This document shows positions 34,109 to 43,194 of a stretch of DNA of 64,000 nt, piece after piece (the stretch's first letter is position 1; each line of letters begins with the position of its first letter). Origin of the DNA: Streptomyces decoyicus (lineage in GTDB: Bacteria; Actinomycetota; Actinomycetes; Streptomycetales; Streptomycetaceae); NCBI RefSeq assembly GCF_019880305.1, contig NZ_CP082301.1, positions 3,906,001 through 3,970,000 on the forward strand, read 5' to 3'. The position numbers were made by a program, and so were the translations under genes. The notes beneath the pieces were generated by a model that saw only the letters and a program-made list of their open reading frames with translations, was not told the origin of the DNA and did no database searches.

Positions 34109-34906
34109 TCACCACGTGGGACGGGCCGACACACCGCCGTCCACGACCAGATCGTGCCCGGTGATCCAGGACGCCATCGGTGAGGCGAGGAACACACAGG
34201 CATCGCCCACGTCCTCCGGCGTGCCCAACCGTCCGGCGGGCGCCGCTGCTTGCCAGCGGCGCACCCCCTCCGGCCAGTCCTCCGCCAGGCCGGGACGGTC
34301 GATCAGACCGGGCGAGACGCTGTTGACGCGGATGCCGTACGCCCCGTACTCCAGCGCCGCCGCGCGCGCATGCATCACCACCGCCGCCTTGGACGCGCAG
34401 TAGTGAGCATGCTGCGGCGCCGGACGGTCCGCCTCGATCGAGGCGATATGGGTCACCGAGCCACCGCCGGACGCCCGCATCACGGCCGCCGCGGCCTGGG
34501 TGCAGGCGAAGACGCTGTGCACGTTCGGGTCCGCCACCGCCCGCCAGTCGGCGAGCGACATCGCCGCCAGCTCCTGCGTCGGCTGCACCCCGGCATTGTT
34601 CACCAGCGCGGTCAGCCGGCCGCGCCAGCCGGCCGCCTCGTTCACCAGACGGTGGCACTCCTCCTCGACGGCCAGGTCGGCGCGCAGCGCCAGCGCGCTC
34701 CCGCCGTCCGCCTCGATCCGCCCGACCAGGTCCCGGGCCGCCTCGGCGCCCGTACGGTAATGCGCCACGACGGCCGCGCCCGCCGCGGCGAACCGCAGCG
34801 CGATACCGCGGCCGATGCCCCCGGCGGCGCCGGTGACGAGGGCGATCTGGCCGCTCAGACCGGGAAGTTGGGGGCGGCCGGTGGCGTCCGGTCCGGTCTC
34901 GGTCAT
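34109..34906 (-). CDS. SDR family oxidoreductase
   Basis: A 265-residue short-chain dehydrogenase of the classical type: the nucleotide loop TGAAGGIGRGIA (about residue 25), NNAGVQP, and the catalytic set S in THIASIEADRP with YCASK. The ending DLVVDGGVSA is typical. It starts at ATG 34906, overlapping the stop of the cupin gene by four bases (ATGA), so the two are translated together. The substrate is unknown. Confidence 0.93.
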   Translation of the reverse strand: MTETGPDATGRPQLPGLSGQIALVTGAAGGIGRGIALRFAAAGAAVVAHYRTGAEAARDLVGRIEADGGSALALRADLAVEEECHRLVNEAAGWRGRLTALVNNAGVQPTQELAAMSLADWRAVADPNVHSVFACTQAAAAVMRASGGGSVTHIASIEADRPAPQHAHYCASKAAVVMHARAAALEYGAYGIRVNSVSPGLIDRPGLAEDWPEGVRRWQAAAPAGRLGTPEDVGDACVFLASPMASWITGHDLVVDGGVSARPTW

Positions 34907-35454
34907 GGCCTGCTCAGCGCGGTGATCCGCGCCGCCTCCTGGGGGAAGCGCGCGGCCAGTTCGGCGGCGTCCCCGTGCTCGTAGTCCTCGAAGGTGAAAC
35001 CGGGCGCCATCGTGCACCCGAAGAGCGTCCAGGAACCGCCGTCGGCGACCTCGGCGGCCATCCACGTACCGGCCGGCACCGTGAACTGGACGTGCTGCCC
35101 GGCCAGGACGTCCGGCCCGAGCACGACAGTACGGGCAGCGCCGCCGTCACCGCCCTCCGCGAGGCCGCCGCCCTCCCAGGCGCCGCCGCCGTCCGGGAGA
35201 AGGAAGAGGGTGAGCGGATCGCCCCGGTAGAAGTGCCAGATCTCGTCGGCGGGCAGCCGGTGCAGCGCGGAGAAGTCGCCCGGCTCGTCGGTCAGCAGCA
35301 TCACGATCGCGGAGCCCTCGGGCCGCCCGTCGGGTCGCTCGGGGCCCGCCCACGTACGCCGGAACCGTCCGCCCTCACGGGGTAGCGGCACCAGCCCGTA
35401 GAAGTCGATCAGCGCCTCGGGGAGCCGCTCATGGGACCTGCGCTGCTCGTCCAT
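34903..35454 (-). CDS. Cupin family protein (DUF985)
   Basis: A 183-residue beta-barrel protein matching DUF985: FRRTWAGP near the start, SAIVMLLTDEPGDFSALHRLPADEIWHFYRGDPL with the metal-type histidines, QFTVPAGTWMAAEV and FGCTMAPGFTFEDYEHG. It starts at ATG 35454 and is coupled to the downstream SDR gene. Family members bind small sugars or acids; no reaction can be assigned. Confidence 0.92.
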   Translation of the reverse strand: MDEQRRSHERLPEALIDFYGLVPLPREGGRFRRTWAGPERPDGRPEGSAIVMLLTDEPGDFSALHRLPADEIWHFYRGDPLTLFLLPDGGGAWEGGGLAEGGDGGAARTVVLGPDVLAGQHVQFTVPAGTWMAAEVADGGSWTLFGCTMAPGFTFEDYEHGDAAELAARFPQEAARITALSRP

Positions 35455-35572
35455 CCGCGGGCCGCCTCCCAGTCGTCCGCCGACTGCCGGTGGTGATGAT
35501 CCAGCCTAGGGAGTGTGCCCGGTGTCCCGCCCGGCATACCGCGTCCCGGTGCTGGACGGCCGCCCACCTCCG

Positions 35573-36241
35573 TCAGCCGGCCGTCCAGTGCGGGTCGCGG
35601 CCCGTCTCGGCCAGCAGCGCATCGAGGCCGCAGGCACCGGGCGGAACGGGGAGCGGCTCGGCGAAGACGTTCATCTTCCGGGCCGTCGGGGCCATCTGTG
35701 CGACCAGCGTCCGCAGCTCGGCCACGCACCCGGGAGCCGGCGTGTACGGCAGGCCGGCCGCCCGTGCCACGTCCCAGGCGTGCACCGTCAGATCCAGCAG
35801 CACCATCGCGCCGACGGTCCGCGCCGGCAGCTTCATCCCGCCGGTCGGACCGTCCTCCGCGCCCGGCACCGCCCACGCCTCGACCAGGCGCGCCGCCTCG
35901 TCCGCGAACCGGTCGGGCCACTGCGCCCCGTAGTCGCCGAGCCGGTCGGGGGTGGTGCTGAAGTCGGTGTCCTTCTTCGCGGCCAGGGCCTGGAAAGCGA
36001 CGACCACCTGGAAGAGGTGGTTGAGCAGCGCCCGTACGTCGTACGCGGCGCAGGGCGTCGGCAGCCCCAGCTGGTCGTCGCGCACCCGGCGCAGTACGGG
36101 GAGCGCCGCCTGCGCCGCCGCGTCGAGCAGCGCGCTGATCGGTGTGGGTGTGGGGGTCGGTGGGGCCGTGGGGGCCGGTGCGGTCGGGTCGGCTTGCTCG
36201 TTCACGGGCGTTTCATCCGAAATGTCTTGCATGTCGTTCAT
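35573..36241 (-). CDS. DinB-fold, TIGR03086-type (mycothiol-dependent maleylpyruvate isomerase-like) protein
   Basis: A 222-residue protein of the DinB/maleylpyruvate-isomerase superfamily. LGLPTPCAAYDVRALLNHLFQVV (about residue 60-80) contains the first metal histidine, and LLDLTVHAWDVARAAG near 155 the second set, in the typical TIGR03086 layout. The head is a Pro/Thr-rich linker. It starts at ATG 36241 with a weak ribosome site. It is divergent from the AraC regulator. Members often act as mycothiol-dependent enzymes, but the substrate is open. Confidence 0.88.
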   Translation of the reverse strand: MNDMQDISDETPVNEQADPTAPAPTAPPTPTPTPISALLDAAAQAALPVLRRVRDDQLGLPTPCAAYDVRALLNHLFQVVVAFQALAAKKDTDFSTTPDRLGDYGAQWPDRFADEAARLVEAWAVPGAEDGPTGGMKLPARTVGAMVLLDLTVHAWDVARAAGLPYTPAPGCVAELRTLVAQMAPTARKMNVFAEPLPVPPGACGLDALLAETGRDPHWTAG

Positions 36242-36365
36242 GGCGATGACGCTACGGACCGCCGCCGGTTGGCGGCTTGAAAAAACGCGACAGGCCCCGC
36301 GCGATCGGCGCGGCCCGTCCCGGCGGGCCGGGCGGGACCCTGCGGGCAGCGCCTAAAATCCCGGC

Positions 36366-37172
36366 ATGGCCGCTCCACGGCGCGACACCCGGGGCATCGT
36401 CGACGCCCCCGGTCTCTTCACGCGGGTGCAGTTCCGCCGCCGCACCCCCGCCGCACCTCTGCGCCCCTATGTCGAGCACTACTGGCTGATCGACTGGGAG
36501 CTGTCCGAGCCGTATGCCACGCATGTCGTTCCGCACCCGTGCGTGAACCTCGTCTTCCAGCGGTACGCCGACCGCCCCGGCTTCGGGGAGGTCGCGGGCG
36601 TCGGGCTGGAGCTGTTCGCACAGAAGCTGGCGGGTCGCGGGCGGGTGTGCGGGGTGCAGTTCCGGCCGGGCGGGTTCCGGCCGTTCGCCCCGGAGCGGCC
36701 CGCGACGGACTGGACGGGCCGCCGGCTGCCGCTGGCGACGGCCTTCGGGCCCACGGATGCCGCGGGGCCCGTACTGGAGCCGGACGACGAGGACGCCCGG
36801 GTGGCCGCGCTCGACGCCTTCCTGACCCCTCGTCTGCAAGCCGGGCCGCGGATCCTCGCCCAGGCCGACCTCGCCGTGGGACTGGCCGGCCGGATCCGCA
36901 CGGACCGTACGATCCGCCGGGTCGCGGACTTCGCACGGGCCGAGGGCATGTCCGTAAGGGCCCTCCAGCGGCTGTTCGCCGGCTACGTCGGGGTCAGCCC
37001 CAAGTGGGTGCTGCTGCGCTACCGGGTGCACGAGGCCCTGGAGCGCGCCGCGTCCGGGGCGGAGGTCGACTGGGCCGCGCTCGCCGCCGAGCTGGGCTAC
37101 AGCGATCAGGCGCATCTGGTCCGCGATGTCACCGCCACCGTCGGGGTCCCGCCGACCGCGTACCTGCGCTGA
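36366..37172 (+). CDS. AraC family regulator
   Basis: A 268-residue regulator. The N-terminal half (LRPYVEHYWLIDWEL, VPHPCVNLVFQ, VCGVQFRPGGFRPF) is the sensing domain seen in many actinobacterial AraC proteins; the C-terminal half has two helix-turn-helix units, IRRVADFARAEGMSVRALQRLF and VDWAALAAELGYSDQAHLVRD, ending PPTAYLR. It starts at ATG 36366. It is divergent from the DinB-fold gene, which is a natural target candidate. Confidence 0.93.
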   Translation: MAAPRRDTRGIVDAPGLFTRVQFRRRTPAAPLRPYVEHYWLIDWELSEPYATHVVPHPCVNLVFQRYADRPGFGEVAGVGLELFAQKLAGRGRVCGVQFRPGGFRPFAPERPATDWTGRRLPLATAFGPTDAAGPVLEPDDEDARVAALDAFLTPRLQAGPRILAQADLAVGLAGRIRTDRTIRRVADFARAEGMSVRALQRLFAGYVGVSPKWVLLRYRVHEALERAASGAEVDWAALAAELGYSDQAHLVRDVTATVGVPPTAYLR

Positions 37173-37191
37173 GTCCGGCCGCGCCGGGCCC

Positions 37192-37896
37192 TCAGGGGTG
37201 TTCGGCCGTCAGATAGCGCTGGATGGTGGGGGCCAGCCAGGCGATGACCTCGTCGTGACCGAGGTCCACGGCCGGGGGGATGTGCAGGACATAGCGGCAC
37301 AGCGCCATGCCGAGTATCTGGGAGGCGATCAGCGCGGCGCGGGTCGGCGCCTCCTCGGGCACCGGGCAGACCGCGGCCAGGACCGGCTTGATCTGTTCGG
37401 CGAACACGCCGCGCATCCGCTGTGCGCCCGCCTCGTTGGTGACGCCGACGCGCATCATGCCGGTCAGCGTCTCGTCGCACTCCCAGCGCTCCAGGAAGTG
37501 CCGTACGAGCCGGGCGCCGGCCTCGTCGCGCGGTACGTGGGTGAGGTCCGGGGCGTGCACCTCGATCTCGGAGGCGGCGGCGAAGAGGCCGGCCTTGTTG
37601 CCGTAGTAGCGCATCACCATCGACGGGTCGATGTCCGCGTCCCTGGCGATGGCGCGGATGGTGGCGCGCTCGTAGCCGTCCGCGGCGAAGCGGTCCCGGG
37701 CGGCGGCCAGGATCGCGGCGCGCGTGGCGGCGGAGCGCCGGGGGCGGGCGGGGTCCGACGCCCCGCCGGGCGCGGCGTCGGCGGTGGCCCCGGGCATCAC
37801 GGCCGACGCAGCGGGCGCGGCGGGCGCGGCGTCGTCAGGCGCGGCATCGGACGCGGCAGGCGCGGGATCAGCGGCGGAGGGAGCATGTTCGGCCAT
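37192..37896 (-). CDS. TetR family regulator (probable repressor of the adjacent monooxygenase)
   Basis: This is a 234-residue TetR regulator with a long Ala/Pro-rich head of about 50 residues before the helix-turn-helix: RAAILAAARDRFAADGYERATIRAIARDADIDPSMVMRYYGNKAGLF is split here as motif positions 57-103. The C-terminal domain is the common TetR_C type. It starts at ATG 37896. It is divergent from an FAD monooxygenase gene, and the spacer holds three CAAC-N4-GTTG palindromes, one just 17 bases from its start codon. Confidence 0.93.
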   Translation of the reverse strand: MAEHAPSAADPAPAASDAAPDDAAPAAPAASAVMPGATADAAPGGASDPARPRRSAATRAAILAAARDRFAADGYERATIRAIARDADIDPSMVMRYYGNKAGLFAAASEIEVHAPDLTHVPRDEAGARLVRHFLERWECDETLTGMMRVGVTNEAGAQRMRGVFAEQIKPVLAAVCPVPEEAPTRAALIASQILGMALCRYVLHIPPAVDLGHDEVIAWLAPTIQRYLTAEHP

Positions 37897-37912
37897 GTCA
37901 ACAACTGTAGGC

Positions 37913-37980
37913 CAACACCTGTTGACACGCCAGGTCCGGCCGCTCTACGCTTGCCAACAAGCGTTGACCAACATGCGTTG
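37913..37980. promoter_or_regulatory. Three CAAC-N4-GTTG palindromes between TetR and monooxygenase genes
   Basis: CAAC-acct-GTTG at 37913-37924, CAAC-aagc-GTTG at 37955-37966 and CAAC-atgc-GTTG at 37969-37980. The last two are 14 bases apart and the first lies 42 bases before the second. They cover the region where both promoters must lie. The best reading is operators for the TetR protein. Confidence 0.65.
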
Positions 37981-38034
37981 GCATGAATGCAGGTGCAGCC
38001 ACAGGCACAGCCACAGGCACAGGAGGCGGAAGCC

Positions 38035-39663
38035 ATGGATGCCATGAACCGCAAGACCGCCGGCAGCGGCCCTGAGGCCGACGAGGCGCGTGCGGCCCGC
38101 GACACGGACGTCATCGTCGTGGGCGCAGGACCGACCGGCCTGCTGCTCGCCGGAGACCTCGCCGAGGCAGGCCTCGGCGTCACGCTCCTGGAGCGCCGCC
38201 CCGCCACCCTCAGCAACCTCACCCGCGCCCTAGCCGTCCATGCCCGCACCCTGGAGCAGCTGGACGCCCGCGGCCTCGCCGACGAGCTGATCGCCGGCGG
38301 CCATCGGCTCTCCGCCCTCCGCCTCTTCGGGGAGGCCACCGTCGATGCGACCCGGCTCCGCTCCCGCTTCCCCATGGTGCTGATCACTCCGCAGTTCGAG
38401 GTCGAGCGGCTGCTGGAGCGGCGGGCCCGCCGGGCCGGTGTCGACTTCCGTCATGACTCCGAGGTGCTCGGCCTCGATCAGGACGCCGACGGTGTGACGG
38501 TGCGCTTCCGTAATGCCGAGGGCATCGGCAGCCGCCGCGCCGCCTACGTGGTCGGCACCGACGGCGTCCGCAGCACCATCCGCGAGGCCGTCGGCCAGCC
38601 GTTCCCCGGCAAGTCCGTGATCCGCTCCCTGGTGCTCGCCGATGTCCGGCTGGCCCAGGAGCCCGATTCCCCCTTCACCGTCAACGCCAACGACGAGGCC
38701 TTCGCCCTGATCGGCTCGTTCGGCGACGGCTGGTACCGCGTCATCTGCTGGAGCCGCCGCCATCAGGCCGACGACGACGCGCCCACCGGTCTCGACGAGG
38801 TCCGCGAGATCACCCGGCTCGCCCTCGGCAGTGATTACGGCATGCACGACGCCCGCTGGGTCTCCCGTTTCCACAGCGACGAGCGCCAGGCCCCCGAGTA
38901 CCGCGTCGGCCGCGTCTTCCTCGCCGGCGACGCCGCCCATGTGCACTCCCCCGCCGGCGGCCAGGGCATGAACACCGGCCTCCAGGACGCCGCCAACCTC
39001 AGCTGGAAACTGGCCGCGGTGCTCCGGGGCCACTCCCCCGACAGCCTGCTGGACAGCTATCAGACCGAGCGCCACCCGGTGGGGAAGCAGGTGCTGCGCA
39101 GCAGCGGTGCCCTCATCCGGCTCGCCCTGCTGCACGGCGCCCCCGGCCGCGCCGCGCGCGGCCTCGCCGCCCGGGTCTTCAACCATCTGCGCCCGCTGTC
39201 CGGCCGCGCCATCCGCACCATCTCCGGCATCGGCATCGCCTACGGTGCCGGGCCCGGCGCCCACCCCCTCGCGGGCCGGCGCGCCCCCGACATCCGTCTG
39301 GCCGACGGCAGCCGCCTCTACGAACTCCTCCGCCAGGGCCGGTTCGTTCTTCTCACCCCCGCCGACGAGCCCGGCGTCCCCCGGGCCCTGACGGGCAAGG
39401 GGGACCGCCCTCACCCCGCCGAGGACCGCTTCCTGACCGCCTCCTGGCAAAGCGGCCGCCGTACGGCGCTTCTGGTGCGCCCCGACGGCTATATCGCCTG
39501 GGCCACCGACGCCACGGCCCCCGCCGACCGCGCCCTGGCGCTACGGTCCGCACTCCTGCACTGGACCGGCGCCGCGCCCGAGGACGGCGGATCCATAGGC
39601 ACCGCCCGGCCCGCCGCCCTCACCCCTCCAGCACATGCCGCAGATAGGCCCGGGGGTCGTTGA
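38035..39663 (+). CDS. FAD-dependent aromatic monooxygenase
   Basis: A 542-residue flavoprotein hydroxylase of the PHBH/RIF-monooxygenase group. The FAD-binding GAGPTGLLLAGDLAEAG is at residues 30-46, the DG motif YVVGTDGVRSTIR near 180, and the second FAD motif GDAAHVHSPAGGQGMNTGLQD near 298, followed by NLSWKLA and a thioredoxin-like C-terminal domain. The ATG at 38035 has AGGAGG eight bases upstream, better than the ATG at 37987. Targets may include antibiotics or phenolic compounds. Its 3' end overlaps the convergent ATPase gene by 44 bases. Confidence 0.93.
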   Translation: MDAMNRKTAGSGPEADEARAARDTDVIVVGAGPTGLLLAGDLAEAGLGVTLLERRPATLSNLTRALAVHARTLEQLDARGLADELIAGGHRLSALRLFGEATVDATRLRSRFPMVLITPQFEVERLLERRARRAGVDFRHDSEVLGLDQDADGVTVRFRNAEGIGSRRAAYVVGTDGVRSTIREAVGQPFPGKSVIRSLVLADVRLAQEPDSPFTVNANDEAFALIGSFGDGWYRVICWSRRHQADDDAPTGLDEVREITRLALGSDYGMHDARWVSRFHSDERQAPEYRVGRVFLAGDAAHVHSPAGGQGMNTGLQDAANLSWKLAAVLRGHSPDSLLDSYQTERHPVGKQVLRSSGALIRLALLHGAPGRAARGLAARVFNHLRPLSGRAIRTISGIGIAYGAGPGAHPLAGRRAPDIRLADGSRLYELLRQGRFVLLTPADEPGVPRALTGKGDRPHPAEDRFLTASWQSGRRTALLVRPDGYIAWATDATAPADRALALRSALLHWTGAAPEDGGSIGTARPAALTPPAHAADRPGGR

Positions 39664-40360
39664 GATAACGCCGCCAGTGGTCGACGATCCCCAGCTCCGC
39701 CCACTCCACGCTCCGCATCCCGTGCTCGCCGACCTCGACGATCGCGGCGCCGGGCAGCGCCGTCAGCAGCGGGGAGTGGGTGGCGCAGATGACCTGGGCA
39801 CCACCGCTCCCCAACTCACCCATCAGCCCGATCAGTTCAAGACAGGAGGAGAAGGACAGGGCCGCCTCGGGCTCGTCCATGACATACAGGCCCCGCTGTG
39901 CGAACCGCTCCCGGAAGGCCATCAGAAAGCCTTCTCCGTGGCTCATATCGTCCGGGGAACGGGACAGTCGGTTCGACCTCCGCTCGCCGTTCAACGCCTC
40001 CAGCGCTGTCTCGGCCCGCAGGAAGAACCCCCGCCGACGGACCCGCGGCCCCCGCACCATCTGCCGCCCCTCCCGCGTCGGATCGAACCGCATCAGGCCG
40101 CCGAGCAGGGATGCCTCCCGCGAGCTGGCGTACTTGTATCCCGCCGAGCCGCCGTACGAATCCAGCCCGAAGCCCTCCGCCAGCGCCTCGGCCAGCGTCG
40201 ACTTTCCCGAACCGTTCTCCCCCACCAGAAAAGTCACCGGAGCGCGGAAGGCCAGCCCTTCCTCGACCAGCTGGCGCACACACGGCACCGTCCAGGGCCA
40301 GCCGTTCTCAGCCGTCCCCTCCCCCTCCGGAACGTCCACGTAAGCCCGTTCGATCAGCAT
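39620..40360 (-). CDS. AAA family ATPase (ABC/SMC-like)
   Basis: A 246-residue stand-alone ATPase. Walker A is GENGSGKST (residues 47-55), the signature-like motif is SHGEGF, Walker B is LYVMDEPEAALS, and the switch histidine lies in CATHSPLLTALPGA. No membrane or partner domain is present, as in the YhaQ-like AAA_23 predicted ATPases found widely. It starts at ATG 40360 and converges on the monooxygenase gene with overlapping ends. Function is unknown. Confidence 0.92.
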   Translation of the reverse strand: MLIERAYVDVPEGEGTAENGWPWTVPCVRQLVEEGLAFRAPVTFLVGENGSGKSTLAEALAEGFGLDSYGGSAGYKYASSREASLLGGLMRFDPTREGRQMVRGPRVRRRGFFLRAETALEALNGERRSNRLSRSPDDMSHGEGFLMAFRERFAQRGLYVMDEPEAALSFSSCLELIGLMGELGSGGAQVICATHSPLLTALPGAAIVEVGEHGMRSVEWAELGIVDHWRRYLNDPRAYLRHVLEG

Positions 40361-40552
40361 GCCCCCGAAGCTCTCACACCCCACTGACAGTCCCCCGCCG
40401 ACAGCCCCCAGCCGACGTTCAGCGGCCCCCCGCCGACGTCCAAGCGTCGCCCGACCATCTCCAGCCGCGCATCGCCCGACGATCCCAGTCATGCCTCGCC
40501 CGACGATCCCCACCCACTTCGGGACCCGTCCCGTCGTCCGTACGCTGGACGC

Positions 40553-40888
40553 ATGCTGTTCGCCCGCTCCGCCGCTCTCTTCGTCCTCGCCGGCCTCTTC
40601 GAAATCGGCGGCGCCTGGCTTGTCTGGCAGGGCGTCCGCGAACACAAGGGCTGGGTCTGGATCGGCGCCGGAGTGATCGCGCTGGGGGTGTACGGCTGGG
40701 TCGCCACCCTCCAGCCGGACGCCGAATTCGGGCGGATCCTCGCCGCGTACGGCGGCGTCTTCGTCGCCGGATCGCTGGCCTGGGGCGCGATCGCCGACGG
40801 CTACCGCCCCGACCGCTGGGACGTGACCGGCGCACTGATCTGTCTGGCCGGAATGGCCGTGATCATGTACGCCCCCAGGAGCCGCTGA
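40553..40888 (+). CDS. YnfA family membrane protein
   Basis: A 111-residue protein with four membrane segments matching the YnfA (UPF0060) family: AGLFEIGGAWLVWQGVREHKGW at the start, GWVATLQPDAEFGRILAAYGGVFVAGSL in the middle, and the D-R-W-D turn before the last helix. It starts at ATG 40553. The family resembles small multidrug transporters; its role is unsettled. Confidence 0.93.
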   Translation: MLFARSAALFVLAGLFEIGGAWLVWQGVREHKGWVWIGAGVIALGVYGWVATLQPDAEFGRILAAYGGVFVAGSLAWGAIADGYRPDRWDVTGALICLAGMAVIMYAPRSR

Positions 40889-40918
40889 CCCCGCCTGCAT
40901 ATCCTGGCCGCGGACCGC

Positions 40919-40950
40919 CCTCCCCCAGGCTTCGCGGAGCAGGGGGACCC
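40919..40950. repeat. Streptomyces palindromic repeat, intergenic copy
   Basis: CCCTCCCCCAGGCT, a short loop and AGCAGGGGGACCCC form an imperfect hairpin in the gap before the SDR gene. It resembles a dispersed palindrome (ccccaagct...gagcagggg type) common in Streptomyces genomes, from memory. A second copy sits inside hemC. Confidence 0.6.
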
Positions 40951-40971
40951 CACCGCCCCGAGGAGAGTGCC

Positions 40972-41730
40972 ATGACCGCCGAGGCCCGTACCGCCGTCGT
41001 CACCGGAGCGAGCAGCGGCATCGGCGCCGCCACCGCGCGAGCGCTGGCCGCGGCCGGCTACCACGTGCTGCTCACCGCCCGCCGCAAGGACCGCATCGAG
41101 GCGCTCGCCGCCGAGCTGCCGAACGCCGAGGCCTACGCACTCGACGTCACCGACCGCGCCGCCGTCGACGCCTTCGCGGCAGCCCTCGACCGCTACCCCT
41201 CCGTCGACGTCCTGGTCAACAACGCCGGCGGTGCCTACGGCGCGGAACCGGTCGCCACCGGCGACCCCGCCGACTGGCGCGCCATGTACGAGGTCAATGT
41301 GCTGGGCGTGCTCCATATGACCCAGGCGCTGCTGCCCGCGCTCACCTCCTCCGGCGAGGGCACCGTCGTGGTGCTCTCCTCCACCGCGGGCCATGGCACC
41401 TACGAGGGCGGCGGCGGGTACGTCGCCGCCAAGCACGGCGCGCATGTCATCGCCGAGACGCTCCGCCTGGAGCTGTGCGGTGAGCCGGTGCGCGTCATCG
41501 AGGTCGCCCCGGGCATGGTCAAGACCGACGAGTTCGCCACCACCCGCTTCCGTGGCGACTCCGCCAAGGCCGCCAAGGTCTACGAGGGCGTCGACCAGCC
41601 GCTGAGCGCGGAGGATGTCGCCGACACCATCACCTGGGCGATCACCCGGCCCGCCCACGTCAATGTCGATCTCCTGGTGGTCCGCCCCCGCGCCCAGGCC
41701 TCCAACTCCAAGGTCCACCGCACCACCTGA
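40972..41730 (+). CDS. SDR family NAD(P)-dependent oxidoreductase
   Basis: A 252-residue classical short-chain dehydrogenase: TGASSGIGAATARAL (about residue 10), NNAGGAYG, VLSSTAGHGTYEGGGGYVAAKHG with the Ser, Tyr and Lys, and VAPGMVKTDEF. This last part and the VYEGVDQPLSAEDVAD ending resemble YdfG-type serine/3-hydroxy acid dehydrogenases. It starts at ATG 40972 after GAGGAG. It is convergent with rtcB. Confidence 0.93.
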   Translation: MTAEARTAVVTGASSGIGAATARALAAAGYHVLLTARRKDRIEALAAELPNAEAYALDVTDRAAVDAFAAALDRYPSVDVLVNNAGGAYGAEPVATGDPADWRAMYEVNVLGVLHMTQALLPALTSSGEGTVVVLSSTAGHGTYEGGGGYVAAKHGAHVIAETLRLELCGEPVRVIEVAPGMVKTDEFATTRFRGDSAKAAKVYEGVDQPLSAEDVADTITWAITRPAHVNVDLLVVRPRAQASNSKVHRTT

Positions 41731-41782
41731 GCCGCCTGCCGCGGCCCCGGCCGGGAAAGCGGCCCGCCGACGGACGACAGAG

Positions 41783-41817
41783 GGGGCGGCCCGGCGCACA
41801 CCGCGCCGGACCGCCCC
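41783..41817. terminator. Bidirectional terminator
   Basis: GGGGCGG-c-CCGGCGC pairs with GCGCCGG-a-CCGCCCC around a five-base loop, between the SDR gene and rtcB, which converge. Confidence 0.8.
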
Positions 41818-41838
41818 GCCCCGTCTCCGCCCCAGGGC

Positions 41839-43032
41839 TCAGCCCTTCACACACACCACCTGCTTGAGCTTGGCAACGACCTCGACCAGGTCCCGCTGCT
41901 GATCGATGACCTTCTCGATCGGCTTGTAGGCACCCGGGATCTCGTCCACCACACCGGAGTCCTTACGGCACTCCACACCCCGCGTCTGGTCCTCCAGGTC
42001 CCGGGTGGAGAACCGCTTCTTCGCGGCGTTCCGGCTCATCTTGCGGCCGGCGCCGTGGGAGGCGGAGTTGAAGGACGCGGCGTTGCCCAGTCCCTTGACG
42101 ATGTACGACCCGGTGCCCATCGAGCCCGGGATGATGCCGTACTCGCCGCTGCCCGCCCGGATCGCGCCCTTACGGGTCACCAGCAGGTCCATGCCGTCGT
42201 ACTGCTCCTCCGCCACATAGTTGTGGTGGCAGGAGATCACCGGCTCGAACGCCGGCTTGGCCTTCTTGAACTCCTTGCGGACGACGTCCTGGAAGAGCGC
42301 CATCATCACGGCCCGGTTGTGCTTGGCATACTCCTGCGCCCAGAACAGATCGTTGCGGTACGCCGCCATCTGCGGGGTGTCCGCGATGAAGACGGCGAGA
42401 TCGCGGTCGACCAGCCCCTGGTTGTGCGGCAGCTTCTGCGCCTGCCCCATATGGAACTCGGCCAGCTCCTTGCCGATGTTCCGGGAGCCGGAGTGCAGCA
42501 TCAGCCACACCGCGCCGGTGTCATCGAGGCAGAACTCGATGAAGTGGTTGCCGCTTCCCAGCGAGCCCATCTGCTTCGTCGCGCGCTCCTGACGGAACTT
42601 GACCGCTTCGGCCACCCCGTCGAACCGCGACCAGAAGTCCCCCCAGCCCGCCGTCGGGTAGCCGTGCAGCCGTCCGGGGTCGACCGGAGCCTCGTGCATC
42701 CCGCGCCCCACCGGAATCGCCTGCTCGATCTTCGAGCGGAGCCGGGAGAGATCGCCGGGCAGGTCGTTGGCGGTGAGCGAGGTCTTCACCGCGCTCATCC
42801 CGCAGCCGATGTCGACACCGACCGCCGCCGGACAGACCGCGCCGCGCATGGCGATCACCGAGCCGACCGTCGCTCCCTTGCCGTAATGCACATCCGGCAT
42901 CACGGCCAGGCCCTTGATCCACGGCAGGGTGGCGACGTTGCGCAGCTGCTGCATCGCGACGTCCTCGACCGCGGCCGGGTCCGTCCACATCCGGATCGGT
43001 ACCTGGGCGCCAGGCACCTCGACGTACGACAT
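41839..43032 (-). CDS. rtcB: RtcB family RNA-splicing ligase
   Basis: RtcB joins RNA ends carrying 2',3'-cyclic phosphate (or 3'-phosphate) and 5'-OH, using GTP and manganese. The 397-residue protein matches the compact bacterial form: MPDVHYGKGATVGSV, the metal cysteine in GVDIGCGMSAVKT, GSLGSGNHFIEF, LHSGSRNIG, and the guanylylated histidine in SHGAGRKMSR (about residue 326). It starts at ATG 43032. There is no archease, rtcA or tRNA-repair partner gene next to it; its neighbours are an SDR and DUF3558 lipoproteins. Its target in this organism is unknown. Confidence 0.95.
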   Translation of the reverse strand: MSYVEVPGAQVPIRMWTDPAAVEDVAMQQLRNVATLPWIKGLAVMPDVHYGKGATVGSVIAMRGAVCPAAVGVDIGCGMSAVKTSLTANDLPGDLSRLRSKIEQAIPVGRGMHEAPVDPGRLHGYPTAGWGDFWSRFDGVAEAVKFRQERATKQMGSLGSGNHFIEFCLDDTGAVWLMLHSGSRNIGKELAEFHMGQAQKLPHNQGLVDRDLAVFIADTPQMAAYRNDLFWAQEYAKHNRAVMMALFQDVVRKEFKKAKPAFEPVISCHHNYVAEEQYDGMDLLVTRKGAIRAGSGEYGIIPGSMGTGSYIVKGLGNAASFNSASHGAGRKMSRNAAKKRFSTRDLEDQTRGVECRKDSGVVDEIPGAYKPIEKVIDQQRDLVEVVAKLKQVVCVKG

Positions 43033-43194
43033 AACTTCCCCATTCCCCCGAATTTATGAAAAACGCAAAAGCCGGACAATTTATCCGATCTTGGACGGCG
43101 GACCAGCGTTTGCGGCAAGACGTGCGATAGACATTGTGTCCATCGGCCGCCGACCGGCGGCAACCGCATTTCGTAGGGGAAGGAGCCGCGAACG

